The position numbers and the translations under genes were made by a program. 64,000 nucleotides of DNA from Acetomicrobium hydrogeniformans ATCC BAA-1850. Its GTDB lineage: Bacteria; Synergistota; Synergistia; Synergistales; Acetomicrobiaceae. Below are positions 54,343-63,153 of the stretch, piece by piece. The stretch lies in NCBI RefSeq assembly GCF_000160455.2, contig NZ_ACJX03000001.1:557501-621500 (forward strand). Direction: 5' to 3'. Position 1 is the stretch's first letter. Every line of letters begins with the position of its first letter. The notes beneath the pieces are model-generated. The model was not told where the DNA came from. It searched no databases and worked only from the letters and a program-made list of their open reading frames with translations.

Positions 54343-55602
54343 TTACTCTGCTAAATATTTTTCAACATAATTTTCCGCTGCTTTAACGAAAGCTTCAATG
54401 GGAGTCCTAACTATACCAGCCCCAACCTGGCCCACACCAGGTTGCTTGTGAGCAACGCCAGTGTCCAAGACAGGGGATATACCAGTTTCCGCAACCTTCA
54501 AAACATCGATTCCCGTGGGTGTGCCGCGAAAGTTGAGATAGGGGATATTAAACATGTTATTTTCGCTTACAGTGATCTCGTACATCTCCAGCGTGTAGTT
54601 AACGGCATCCTGCGGGGTACCTCCTATAAACTGTACTATTGCAGGCGCCGCCGCTAAGGCAAAGGCTCCAACCCCCAGGGTCTCCATTATTGCGCTATCC
54701 CCTATATCAGGGTTCACGTCCTCCGGCTTGAAGCCCGGAAATAGCAACACCTTAGGCACCGCTGCAGGGGCAGTAAACCATTTATCCCCCAGGCCTGATA
54801 CCTTTATCCCGAAGTCAGTTCCGTTTCGTGCCATAATCGTTACGTAGCTTGATCCTTCTATCCCATGAGCCGGTTCAACTGAGGCCTTAGCTGCTGCCAT
54901 CCCTAGGTTAAGGAAGAAATGATCGTTGCTATCCAAGAATCTGACAACTTCGGCTAGAGCCTTGTTGTCGATGCTGCTCTCAACCAAGTATGGAAAAAGG
55001 GTGCGCAAAAACAGCGATGTGGCTGCCTTGTTACGATTGTGCAGCTCATCCCCCATGTGCAGTGCTTGAGCTATCAAATTTTTCAGGTCTATGGTATTGT
55101 CAGAATCGTACGCCCTCTTGATACCTGCATTTAGGATAGGATACAATACCTTTTCCATCCAGCGTAGGCGATCTATTACCTCCTGAGAATAAGCTCCATA
55201 CCTAAGCACTTTTCCTAGGCCTTCGTTTTGCGTGACGTAAGCCTCATTATTGAATGTCTTATTCTCCACAATAAATACAGGCATGCTTGGGGAAATGACT
55301 CCAGCCATCGGGCCTACAGCGTGATGGTGATGGCACGGATCAAATTCTACCTCTCCCTTAGAAGCTATTTTTTCTGCCTCTTCCGGGGTGCTTGCCCATC
55401 CTTCATACAACATGGCACCGATAATTGCGCCCTTTAACGGGCCTGACATGCGCTCCCATTCTATGGGAGGTCCAGCATGCAACAGCATTCTTTCACCCAT
55501 TTCGGGAATAACCTCTCCTGCCAGGCCCATACCCACAAGCATGGGCCTGGCTGATAGCACACGTTCCAGCGCTTCTTTATTAGCTTTATTAACATCGACC
55601 AT
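54343..55602 (-). CDS. DUF1116 protein (YlbE/AllG-like, oxamate carbamoyltransferase subunit type)
   Basis: 419 residues, full-length DUF1116. Recognisable parts are HAGPPIEWERMSGPLKGAII near 40, DPCHHHHAVGPMAGVIS near 90 (a His cluster), HGIEGSSYVTIMARNGTDFG near 255 and LNFRGTPTGIDVLKV near 355. In E. coli the corresponding YlbE with FdrA and YlbF forms the oxamate carbamoyltransferase of anaerobic allantoin use. AAGGAGGTG precedes the ATG. It follows a small protein by 2 bases and keeps the order seen with FdrA. Confidence 0.88.
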   Translation of the reverse strand: MVDVNKANKEALERVLSARPMLVGMGLAGEVIPEMGERMLLHAGPPIEWERMSGPLKGAIIGAMLYEGWASTPEEAEKIASKGEVEFDPCHHHHAVGPMAGVISPSMPVFIVENKTFNNEAYVTQNEGLGKVLRYGAYSQEVIDRLRWMEKVLYPILNAGIKRAYDSDNTIDLKNLIAQALHMGDELHNRNKAATSLFLRTLFPYLVESSIDNKALAEVVRFLDSNDHFFLNLGMAAAKASVEPAHGIEGSSYVTIMARNGTDFGIKVSGLGDKWFTAPAAVPKVLLFPGFKPEDVNPDIGDSAIMETLGVGAFALAAAPAIVQFIGGTPQDAVNYTLEMYEITVSENNMFNIPYLNFRGTPTGIDVLKVAETGISPVLDTGVAHKQPGVGQVGAGIVRTPIEAFVKAAENYVEKYLAE

Positions 55603-55604
55603 AA

Positions 55605-55790
55605 CTAATTTGCACCTCCTTCACGCAATTTTCTGAGCTTCGACAAAAGATCTGATTTCAAAGCCGATGGCCGCCAATCCACGTGAACGACCTTCGCATC
55701 CTGCTTTTTCAAGTCGTGATAAAATTGCTCAATTCCTATGTTAACAACTATAGGCCCATTTGCTAGCAAATCCTTCATTGCCAATCCCAT
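55605..55790 (-). CDS. Small protein between fdrA and DUF1116 gene, possible detached FdrA C-terminal domain
   Basis: About 61 residues. The sequence GPIVVNIGIEQFYHDLKKQD followed by VVHVDWRPSA is a compact alpha-beta unit of the kind found at the C-terminus of longer FdrA proteins or at the start of some DUF1116 proteins. The fdrA stop lies 8 bases before it and AAAGGAG precedes two ATG codons (55793 and 55790) with a TTG soon after, so the exact start is unsure. FdrA here (508 residues) plus this piece is near the length of single-chain FdrA (about 555). I take it as a split domain, but it is not proven. Confidence 0.75.
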   Translation of the reverse strand: MGLAMKDLLANGPIVVNIGIEQFYHDLKKQDAKVVHVDWRPSALKSDLLSKLRKLREGGAN

Positions 55791-55798
55791 CATCTCCT

Positions 55799-57325
55799 TT
55801 ACTGCAATAGCATACAAGCAAGGCGCGCAGCTTGAGCGTTGCTGTCGGCTAGGACGACTCCTACGTCTTCTAATATCTTTCTTTGACTTGAAGCGATTTG
55901 CGGATCAGCTTCCACTCCGCAGACATACCCGACAAAAATAACTCTATCGCCAACTTCCCTTTTCACTTGCGATATAGCAGAGGCCAGTTGCTCAGCTGGA
56001 CTTTCATGACATCCATAGCCAAGCACACAATCAAACAAGATAACACCAACCTCATTTTCTTTCGCCTCTTCAATCATCCTCTTAGCCCTAAAACTACTGT
56101 CCATCATCGGATGAAGGCGTCCTTGAGTAAATTCATCTTCGCCGTAATCAACCATGCAGTTGCCGATGCTTTTCAGGCTATCTGGCAACTTGTATCGTTC
56201 GTCCAGAGGGGCGTTGCTATATATGGGACCTAACAACTTACTTGCGACCAGCTGAGCCTCATAGCATAAAGTCCCTCCAGAGTACAGGCCACGCAAATAC
56301 CCTTTTCTTTTGCCAAAATGCGATGCCAATTCTTTCAAATGTTCATACTTCAGATTTAAATCCTTCCTTGCAAGATCAGGATCTGTGCCATTGACTACGG
56401 CAGCAGTCACAGCAGCGGTCTCTTCAAGTTCCTTGCAGAAATATATAGGAGGACGGTCACCTTCTAGTTCTCCTCCAATATAACCCAAAACGGCAGGCTT
56501 ATTTCCTGAAGCTAATCGTTGGAATATCTTTTTTTCCACTTCGGCCGCTGGTGGCTTACCAACCATCACTATGACCTTGACATCATCGCTTTCCAAAAGA
56601 GCTTCAATGCCCATAAGCGATGTTATGCCACCTACCGCTTCTTTTACATCTCTTCCGCCAGTTCCGATAGCATGCAACACCCCAATACCGCGATGAGCCA
56701 GCTGAACATGCACCTCCTGCAAACCAGTACCTGCAGCCGCAACCATACCCACAGGCCCAACGGGGCAGGCATTGGCAAAACCCAATCCAATGCCTTTGAT
56801 AACAGCCGTACCACAATCAGGCCCCATGACCAATAAGCCCTTCTCCTTGGCTATATTCTTTAGTTCGATTTCCTTTTCCAACGACACGTTATCAGAATAC
56901 AACATCACGTGCAAACCCTTGTTGAGGCATTCCATTGCTTCATCGCCGGCATACTGACCAGCGATCGATATCAAGGCAAGGTTTGCTTCCGGTAACATCG
57001 AAAGGGCACCGTTTAAGCTCTTTGGGAAATATTGCTGACTTATCTCAGTGGTCTTCCATGGCGGATTGCTCAAATATTCCTTAGCTTTTGCGATAATCTC
57101 ATCGATAATTTCTTCGTTCGCTTTCACAGCAATCACTAAATCTGACGGGCGTAAATCCAGCCCTGATAGGTCAAAACCGGCAGCAGACATTATTTTTATA
57201 TTAGCCTCTGTGGCCATGTTCAGAGTAGCATCAATAACGCCATCGATCTTCGTCAATTCCTGAGCCACGCGCATTAAACTGACGCTATCATAATATACAC
57301 CGCGCACTACTTCCACCCGTTGCAT
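55799..57325 (-). CDS. fdrA: FdrA-type carbamoyltransferase/acyl-CoA-synthetase-like protein
   Basis: 508 residues. It has a succinyl-CoA-synthetase-alpha-like CoA-binding core (MGPDCGTAVIKGIGLGFANA near 170, VAAAGTGLQEVHVQLAHRG near 195, IGTGGRDVKEAVGG near 220) and a C-terminal ligase-like part with FDCVLGYGCHESPAEQLASA near 430. In E. coli FdrA (AllF) works with YlbE and YlbF to move a carbamoyl group to or from oxamate. AGGAGG precedes the ATG. It lies between the DUF2877 gene and the small protein gene, in the usual order. The acceptor in this organism is unknown. Confidence 0.93.
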   Translation of the reverse strand: MQRVEVVRGVYYDSVSLMRVAQELTKIDGVIDATLNMATEANIKIMSAAGFDLSGLDLRPSDLVIAVKANEEIIDEIIAKAKEYLSNPPWKTTEISQQYFPKSLNGALSMLPEANLALISIAGQYAGDEAMECLNKGLHVMLYSDNVSLEKEIELKNIAKEKGLLVMGPDCGTAVIKGIGLGFANACPVGPVGMVAAAGTGLQEVHVQLAHRGIGVLHAIGTGGRDVKEAVGGITSLMGIEALLESDDVKVIVMVGKPPAAEVEKKIFQRLASGNKPAVLGYIGGELEGDRPPIYFCKELEETAAVTAAVVNGTDPDLARKDLNLKYEHLKELASHFGKRKGYLRGLYSGGTLCYEAQLVASKLLGPIYSNAPLDERYKLPDSLKSIGNCMVDYGEDEFTQGRLHPMMDSSFRAKRMIEEAKENEVGVILFDCVLGYGCHESPAEQLASAISQVKREVGDRVIFVGYVCGVEADPQIASSQRKILEDVGVVLADSNAQAARLACMLLQ

Positions 57326-57339
57326 CTATTTTTCGCCTC

Positions 57340-57993
57340 CTAAGAAAAGCTGTTACATATTGAAACAGCATGAAAAAAACCAGATATCCAAGCTCTGCCA
57401 GACGTATGCCCCGTGGACATAAGTTCATTCAAAGCATCCTCTACTTCGCCATCAGCCCCCCTTGACAATGCCTCCAGCAATTTCCTCGACCTATACCAGG
57501 TGAGACCACAGGCCGCATCGTACAACATACAACTTGAAAACCAAGTTGTCCTGCTTTCGAGGTTTCGGAATGATATAACATTCTCAAAATTATGCCCCAT
57601 CCACCTCAATGCTATATGCATTCCTGTCAAAAAATCATCCCCTGCCGGAGTGCTGCCGGGCCCAAGGCCCACTAGGGCATCATAACCATCGTTATCAAGA
57701 GTAAACAACAAAACTTCGAGTTCGTCATCCAACAACATATACCATTCTCTAAACAATGCATCCCATCTCCTGGGTATGCTGCTAGCTTGTGGTATATTGG
57801 GGTCATATATGACTGGCACTTTCAAGTTTTCACTGTCAATTAACAAATTATCGGCAACGTCATCAAGGGAATCAACTAGCAAACTGCGTGGCCCCATATC
57901 ATTGTAATCCAACACCAAAGAAAATCGCCAGCCATCTAATATCAGGTTGCATGTCTTTTTGTAACGTTCCTTAAGGTGAAAATCTCCTCGCAA
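57340..57993 (-). CDS. DUF2877 protein (YlbF/AllH-like)
   Basis: 217 residues from the TTG at 57993. The family motif VGLGPGSTPAGDDFLTGMHI near residue 115 is clear. Members are usually about 270-300 residues. The frame stays open upstream, and a CTG at 58021-58023 overlaps the CoA-transferase stop (CTGA) with AAGGAG 4 bases before it, giving 227 residues. That would be a rare but well-placed start. It is the third part of the E. coli-type oxamate carbamoyltransferase set and precedes fdrA by 14 bases. Confidence 0.85.
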   Translation of the reverse strand: MRGDFHLKERYKKTCNLILDGWRFSLVLDYNDMGPRSLLVDSLDDVADNLLIDSENLKVPVIYDPNIPQASSIPRRWDALFREWYMLLDDELEVLLFTLDNDGYDALVGLGPGSTPAGDDFLTGMHIALRWMGHNFENVISFRNLESRTTWFSSCMLYDAACGLTWYRSRKLLEALSRGADGEVEDALNELMSTGHTSGRAWISGFFHAVSICNSFS

Positions 57994-58019
57994 CTCCCAA
58001 TCAGAGCTTTTGCCTAAGA

Positions 58020-59210
58020 TCAGATTACTCCTTCCTCCTCCAATGCATTAACATCATCTGGCGTCATGCCAAGGTACTCTGTCAGCACCTCTTCATTGTG
58101 TTGGCCAAGTACCGGAGCCGGAGACTTAATCTTCCCGGGAGTCATGGAGAGCTTAATGGGGATCCCGGGCAATGTAAAGTTGCCGGCTACGGGATGAACC
58201 ACGTTAACAATCATGTCCCTGGCAAGCACATGGGGATCTTTGACCACATCAGCTATATTGCTTATCTTTCCGGCGGGTATGCCTGCATCGTCAAACTCCT
58301 TCAACCACTTTTCAGTAGGACATTCGATGAATGCTTCTTGAAGCAGAGGCTCGAGATCCGCCCAATTGGCCACCCTGTCGGCATTGGTCTTAAAACGAGC
58401 ATCTTCGTAAAGGTGAGGCCTATTTAAGGCCACGCATAACCTTCTCCAAAGCTCATTGTTTCCACAAGCTATATTGATATGCCCATCCTGCGTCTTAAAC
58501 GTAGCAAAGGGTGCGATGGAAGGGTGCCTATTGCCTATTGGTTCTGGGGTAACGCCTGTGGCCACATATCTTGCTATGGCATTCTCCAATATCGCCACCA
58601 TACAATCTAGCATAGCTACATCTACGTATTGTCCCTTTCCGCTAGATTCTCTGTGATGCAACGCAGCAAGTATGCCTATGGCGGTGAACACCCCAGCAAA
58701 TATATCGGCAATTGAACTTCCAACCTTGGTAGGGGTGTTTTTATCCGGTCCCGTAATGCTCATTATGCCCCCTAATCCTTGGACGATCAGGTCGTAAGCC
58801 GGTTTTTCGCTCAAAGGACCGTACTGTCCGAAACCAGAACATGACGCATATATGATACGCGGATTTCGAGCTGCAAATTCCTCGTAAGAAAGGCCAAGCT
58901 TTTCCATTACACCTGGCTTGAAATTCTCGATCAATATATCTGCTTTTTCCCCCATCCTTAAAGCTATCTCCCTGCCCTTGGGGTTCTTTAGATCCAACGT
59001 CACGCTCTTTTTCCCCCTGTTTATGCTCATGAAGTAGGCACTCTCACCCTTTACGATGGGAGTAAAGGCTCTAGAGTCATCACCTGTTTTGGGTCGCTCT
59101 ATCTTGATAACCTCTGCTCCCAGGTCAGCCAAGATCATGGCGCAGAAGGGGCCAGCCAAGACGCGTGTAAAATCTAAAACTATTACACCTTCCAATGGGC
59201 CTGACAACAT
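58020..59210 (-). CDS. Class III CoA-transferase (CaiB/BaiF family)
   Basis: 396 residues, normal for the family. The start VIVLDFTRVLAGPFCAMILADLG with IERP, the nucleophile Asp in VDVAMLDCMVAIL near 185, GNRHPSIAPFATFKT near 225 and GIPAGKISNIADVV near 320 match formyl-CoA:oxalate-type transferases. It moves CoA between carboxylic acids. GGAGGTG precedes the ATG. It lies 13 bases after the nitrilase-type gene and just before the DUF2877 gene, so it may activate the acid made by the pathway (for example oxamate, oxalate or malonate). This is inference. Confidence 0.88.
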   Translation of the reverse strand: MLSGPLEGVIVLDFTRVLAGPFCAMILADLGAEVIKIERPKTGDDSRAFTPIVKGESAYFMSINRGKKSVTLDLKNPKGREIALRMGEKADILIENFKPGVMEKLGLSYEEFAARNPRIIYASCSGFGQYGPLSEKPAYDLIVQGLGGIMSITGPDKNTPTKVGSSIADIFAGVFTAIGILAALHHRESSGKGQYVDVAMLDCMVAILENAIARYVATGVTPEPIGNRHPSIAPFATFKTQDGHINIACGNNELWRRLCVALNRPHLYEDARFKTNADRVANWADLEPLLQEAFIECPTEKWLKEFDDAGIPAGKISNIADVVKDPHVLARDMIVNVVHPVAGNFTLPGIPIKLSMTPGKIKSPAPVLGQHNEEVLTEYLGMTPDDVNALEEEGVI

Positions 59211-59223
59211 TTACACCTCCTGT

Positions 59224-60114
59224 TTACCTATAGCTGTAAGGAATCCTCTTTGCAGGTTCAAAGGCACATTTGCCCTTTTGCAAAATGCCCTTGTATGCCT
59301 CAAGATTTCTATCTTCGATATGATCAAAATACTGTGGCGAGGAACTGTTGGGCGTTATGGTAGATATGGGGTTCGGATCTAACGTCGCCCATATGAACTC
59401 ATCAGAACACCTGGCCTGGGCAAGTTTCATGCCACTTGGATGGACTATCATAGAGCCCCCAAAATATTGAGCACCGGACGCATCAAAACCTACGCTGTTC
59501 GTGGCAATTACATAAACGTGATTATCGTAGGCTCTCGCCTTGTTCGTCAGCTCCCACTGGTCGAAGGTGCGCAGGAAAGCAGAGGGCCTGCAGATTACTT
59601 CGGCCCCCATTAGAGCAGTAGCTCTAGACAGCTCGGGGAAATCGCCGTCGTAGCATATTATTATCCCAATCTTTCCAAGGGGAGTCTCAACACAACATGG
59701 CTCATTCCCTGGGGTAGTCCAACCGCCCCCTTCCAATCTTTCTGAAGGAAAGGGATGGGTCTTTCTATAAACTCCCATAACACCACCAGGACCTATCAAA
59801 GCTGCACTGTTATATATAACTCCCTCTTTGTCTCCGCGTTCATAAGTAGGGAAAACTATATATGTGCCAAGCTCCTGTGCCCACCTTGTTACCTCATCCG
59901 TAAATTTCCCAGGTATAGCATCTACAACATTCCAAAGGGCTTCAACACCTCCAGCAGGGGAAAAACCCGTGGTAACCGATTCAGGTAATACAATAAGATC
60001 GGCAAGCGAACTCTCATGACACCTATACACCCAATCTTTGGCTATCTTCATGTTCTCTTCTGCATCCATAGGTTTAACAGCAAACTGTACCGAAGCAGCA
60101 ACAAAACGCTTCAT
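59224..60114 (-). CDS. Carbon-nitrogen hydrolase (nitrilase superfamily amidase)
   Basis: 296 residues. The catalytic Glu-Lys-Cys triad is seen in LPESVTTGFSP near residue 45, YRKTHPFPSERL near 120 and IGIIICYDGDFPELSRA near 157. Members hydrolyse amides or ureido groups (N-carbamoyl amino acids, omega-amides). I used the ATG at 60114 since AGGAGAG lies before it. It is the first gene of the long minus operon, 60 bases after a strong promoter. An amidase acting on a ureido or oxamate-type intermediate is the likely role. Confidence 0.87.
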   Translation of the reverse strand: MKRFVAASVQFAVKPMDAEENMKIAKDWVYRCHESSLADLIVLPESVTTGFSPAGGVEALWNVVDAIPGKFTDEVTRWAQELGTYIVFPTYERGDKEGVIYNSAALIGPGGVMGVYRKTHPFPSERLEGGGWTTPGNEPCCVETPLGKIGIIICYDGDFPELSRATALMGAEVICRPSAFLRTFDQWELTNKARAYDNHVYVIATNSVGFDASGAQYFGGSMIVHPSGMKLAQARCSDEFIWATLDPNPISTITPNSSSPQYFDHIEDRNLEAYKGILQKGKCAFEPAKRIPYSYR

Positions 60115-60174
60115 CGCAACTACCTCTCTCCTTGGCATTCCTGATAAATTATGGAAGATTGATTAATATAGTAC

Positions 60175-60222
60175 AATATAATCCTCATTTATGACATGTC
60201 AACTAGTAACATATGTTATAAT
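60175..60222. promoter_or_regulatory. Divergent promoter region with two palindromes between the amidase gene and pucR
   Basis: On the minus strand TTGACA (60202-60197) and TATATT (60180-60175) are 16 bases apart, a strong promoter for the long operon. On the plus strand TATAAT (60217-60222) probably is the -10 box of pucR. A palindrome TGACATGTCA (60192-60201) covers the first -35 box and TAACATATGTTA (60207-60218) covers the pucR -10 box. Both contain ACAT facing ATGT, so they are candidate PucR sites. Confidence 0.6.
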
Positions 60223-60264
60223 TAATTTTAATTACTATATGACACCATCATAGAAGGCGGTGAT

Positions 60265-61818
60265 ATGTTGCAGGTTGCCGATTTACTTAATAAAAATATG
60301 TTTCCGGACTTTAGAGTCGCCGCCGGCAGCAAAGGGTTGATCAGGGAGATCACCTCAGTATCCGTGCTTGATGCCCCAGATGTCGACAGGTGGATGAGAG
60401 GTGGAGAGTTTCTCATTGGCAGCGGCTATATCTTTAAGGACGATCCAACGGAGTTTACGCACTTTTTGGATAGGGTAGCAACAAAGGACATTGCTGCCGT
60501 CGGAATAAAGCTTGACAGGTTTTATCACACCTTGCCATCTGGAATCATCGATCAGGCGAACAGTTTAAATTTACCACTTATAGAAATTCCGATAGACTAT
60601 AGGTGGACTGACATCATCGAAACCGTCACATTATATATTTTAAACGAAAAAAACAAGGACGTCTTGCGTCAAGATATAGAGGTCGCCCAGTCATTACAAA
60701 TGTTAAATAATGAAGAGGACATTAAAAACCTTATAGCACTGATTGCCAAAGACCTGGAGAGGGATATGGTGGTAAAAGCACCGCGTATTCATATCTTCAA
60801 TCACTTTGCAAACAACGACAAAGAGAGCGACAACGGAGCATATTTAAATGTCTTCGATACGCCTTCCTTAGAAGAGAAGCCTCTTCCCAAAAAAGGAATA
60901 ATATTGGCCAATCTTTCGCTTAAAATGCTAGACAAGCCAAGGTGGGTTGCTTGTTACCGTATCGATGGAGAACCAAATGTAGAGGTTGCACTGATTCTAA
61001 AAGACAACGAACACTATCCATCCATCAGGCAAAACAACTCGATGTGGCGTATAGTATCTTTGCTAAGGCTTGCCCAATTGGATGCTGTCCTTACTTTAAA
61101 CCAACATGATATAGAAAAAGAACGCTTCTTAGAAAGTTTATGTTTGGGTTTATATAATGATTTGGATATTATAATGCATAAAGCAAACGAAATGAAACTT
61201 ATATTACCAAGTAAAGCTTTTGTCATGATGGCTACCCCAATAAATGATAAGTCTACTACTAAAGAGCAATGGAAACCTCAAAGTTCCTTGAGTTACAGGT
61301 TGGGAAACATATGGGTAACTATACATTCACACAAAGATAGAACTTTTGACTGGACTACAACAGCAAAGATCAATAACTATTGGATATCTCTAGGACAGAA
61401 TGTTGAATCGTTGTTAAATTTGAACAAATCTTACCTCCAAGCCAAACAAACGTTAAACTGGATCAAAGAGTTTAAATGTGAGCCAGGGGCATACCAACAT
61501 GGAGATTTATCGCTTCATGCATTGCTTGCAAATTTGGACAGCATTCCCGAGGCAAAAGAGCTACATCAAAGATACTGGATGCCTTTGATGGAAGTTAAGG
61601 CACGCTCAAAAAATACCATATCACTGGATATAGTTGCAAAAACGTTGATACAGGTGGATTTTAATGTAAAGGAAATGGCAAAAATATTACATATTCACTA
61701 TAATACTGCTCGTAAATACGTAAAAGAAATAGAACATGTACTAAACATAAAGATGGATAGCAGGGAGCATAAAATCGGACTAGAACTTGCCTATTATATT
61801 GACAGCCATAAGAAATAA
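60265..61818 (+). CDS. pucR: PucR-family transcriptional regulator
   Basis: 517 residues. The N-terminal purine-catabolism regulatory domain (about 1-120) has LIREITSVSVLDAPDVDRWM and GEFLIGSGYIFKDD. The middle is GGDEF-like/PucR linker, and a C-terminal helix-turn-helix (about 450-510) reads VDFNVKEMAKILHIHYNTAR. These proteins control purine and amine use. The ATG follows GGCGGTG. It is divergent from the amidase-to-hydroxylase operon and likely controls it through the palindromes in the shared region. Confidence 0.92.
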   Translation: MLQVADLLNKNMFPDFRVAAGSKGLIREITSVSVLDAPDVDRWMRGGEFLIGSGYIFKDDPTEFTHFLDRVATKDIAAVGIKLDRFYHTLPSGIIDQANSLNLPLIEIPIDYRWTDIIETVTLYILNEKNKDVLRQDIEVAQSLQMLNNEEDIKNLIALIAKDLERDMVVKAPRIHIFNHFANNDKESDNGAYLNVFDTPSLEEKPLPKKGIILANLSLKMLDKPRWVACYRIDGEPNVEVALILKDNEHYPSIRQNNSMWRIVSLLRLAQLDAVLTLNQHDIEKERFLESLCLGLYNDLDIIMHKANEMKLILPSKAFVMMATPINDKSTTKEQWKPQSSLSYRLGNIWVTIHSHKDRTFDWTTTAKINNYWISLGQNVESLLNLNKSYLQAKQTLNWIKEFKCEPGAYQHGDLSLHALLANLDSIPEAKELHQRYWMPLMEVKARSKNTISLDIVAKTLIQVDFNVKEMAKILHIHYNTARKYVKEIEHVLNIKMDSREHKIGLELAYYIDSHKK

Positions 61819-61829
61819 TATATTAAAAC

Positions 61830-61892
61830 AACAATAATACCGACATCTACTCAAATATTACGAATCGAAGCAATGATGTCGGTATTATTGTT
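61830..61892. terminator. Bidirectional intrinsic terminator between pucR and the deaminase gene
   Basis: Eighteen-base perfect arms (61830-61847 and 61875-61892) around a 27-base loop end in A/T runs on both sides, between genes that converge on 61818 and 61913. Confidence 0.8.
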
Positions 61893-61912
61893 TATAGTTA
61901 TATCGTAACAGC

Positions 61913-63133
61913 TTACGCCCTTTTAGAACACGCAGATAGCGTGACATTTTTGCCATCTTTAATTACATAGCGCGGTCTTTCGTGTTCCCATATGGCTTCC
62001 CAAACTGTCCCTGCATTCAGGACAACCAGGTGGGCGGTCTTACCCTCCTCTAATCCATAATCGTCGATCCCAAGCGCCTTAGCTGCTCGAGTAGTGATCA
62101 TATCGTAAAGGACATTCATGTCATCAAAGGTAGTCATCCACAATAGATGGGCAGCCAAAAAGGCAACCTCAAGCATGTTATTTCTCCCGAAGGGATAGTA
62201 AGCATCCGCAATGTCGTCTTGTCCTAAGGCTACATTAACCCCCATTTGATATAATTCTTTAACTCTAGCATGGAGTGGCCCTGTATGTGGATCGCTCACA
62301 ACTCCAAGATCGGCCTTCCTTATCAAAGCTGAAACTTTTCTAAAATATGGTTCTGGATAAAGACACATCGCCCTTGCGTGTTGAGCGGTAACGCGTCCAC
62401 TCCACCCCTCTTTAATAGTCTTGACGCATAACATCTCAAGCGTTTTCAAGGTTGGATCTCCAGCATCGTCAATCAACATTGATATATCTTTATTATAACG
62501 CTTAGCTAACTCAAACATCTTATTGATATGCTCTATAGAATCTTTATCAGTATACTCTATCCAGGGTATGCCGCCCACAACGTCAGCTCCGAGTTCCAAA
62601 GATTGCCTTACGTACTCTTCTGCGCCCGGGTCACGTATAACACCATCCTGCGGAAAGGCAACTACCTGAAGATCCAATGAATTTTGGAATTCTTCTTTTG
62701 CTTTTAAAAGGGCTTTTACGCCTTCAAGTTTGGCCTTCGTGTCTGTGTCGGCAAATGCCCTTATATGGGTATTTCCGTATTGGATTGCCCTCATACAAGC
62801 CTTTCTCACGTTATCGATAATCCACTTCTCATCGTATTTTTCCTTAACTCTGGCAGCCAACTCAATGGCTGTCATGGCTCCGCCCATAGAGCTTCCTTGA
62901 TATTGCTTTAAGGCTTCATCGCCTATCATTGAAAGCGTATATACTTTACATAGATGCAGATGTCCGTTTACGAAGGATTCCGTCACCAGCCCGCCGTCTG
63001 CATTCAGCATCTCAACCGCATCGTTACCCAGGTTAGAACCTATTTTAACGATCTTACCGTTTTGTATGCCTATATCAACGATATCGCTATAATTGCGGGT
63101 TCGTGCATTTTTAATTAAAATATCGTACCTCAT
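61913..63133 (-). CDS. Cytosine-deaminase-family amidohydrolase
   Basis: 406 residues. Metal ligands are the H-x-H of NGHLHLCKVY near residue 60, the His in TAQHARAMC near 250 and the Asp in LGQDDIADAYYPFGRNNMLE near 315, the CodA-like pattern. It probably deaminates a nucleobase or related ring (cytosine, isocytosine, creatinine-like). The ATG has AAAAGGAGC upstream. It follows the 2Fe-2S gene by 20 bases on the minus strand. The true substrate is unknown; the pairing with hydroxylase parts fits a deaminate-then-oxidise route. Confidence 0.88.
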   Translation of the reverse strand: MRYDILIKNARTRNYSDIVDIGIQNGKIVKIGSNLGNDAVEMLNADGGLVTESFVNGHLHLCKVYTLSMIGDEALKQYQGSSMGGAMTAIELAARVKEKYDEKWIIDNVRKACMRAIQYGNTHIRAFADTDTKAKLEGVKALLKAKEEFQNSLDLQVVAFPQDGVIRDPGAEEYVRQSLELGADVVGGIPWIEYTDKDSIEHINKMFELAKRYNKDISMLIDDAGDPTLKTLEMLCVKTIKEGWSGRVTAQHARAMCLYPEPYFRKVSALIRKADLGVVSDPHTGPLHARVKELYQMGVNVALGQDDIADAYYPFGRNNMLEVAFLAAHLLWMTTFDDMNVLYDMITTRAAKALGIDDYGLEEGKTAHLVVLNAGTVWEAIWEHERPRYVIKDGKNVTLSACSKRA

Positions 63134-63153
63134 CTAATCATGCTCCTTTTTAG

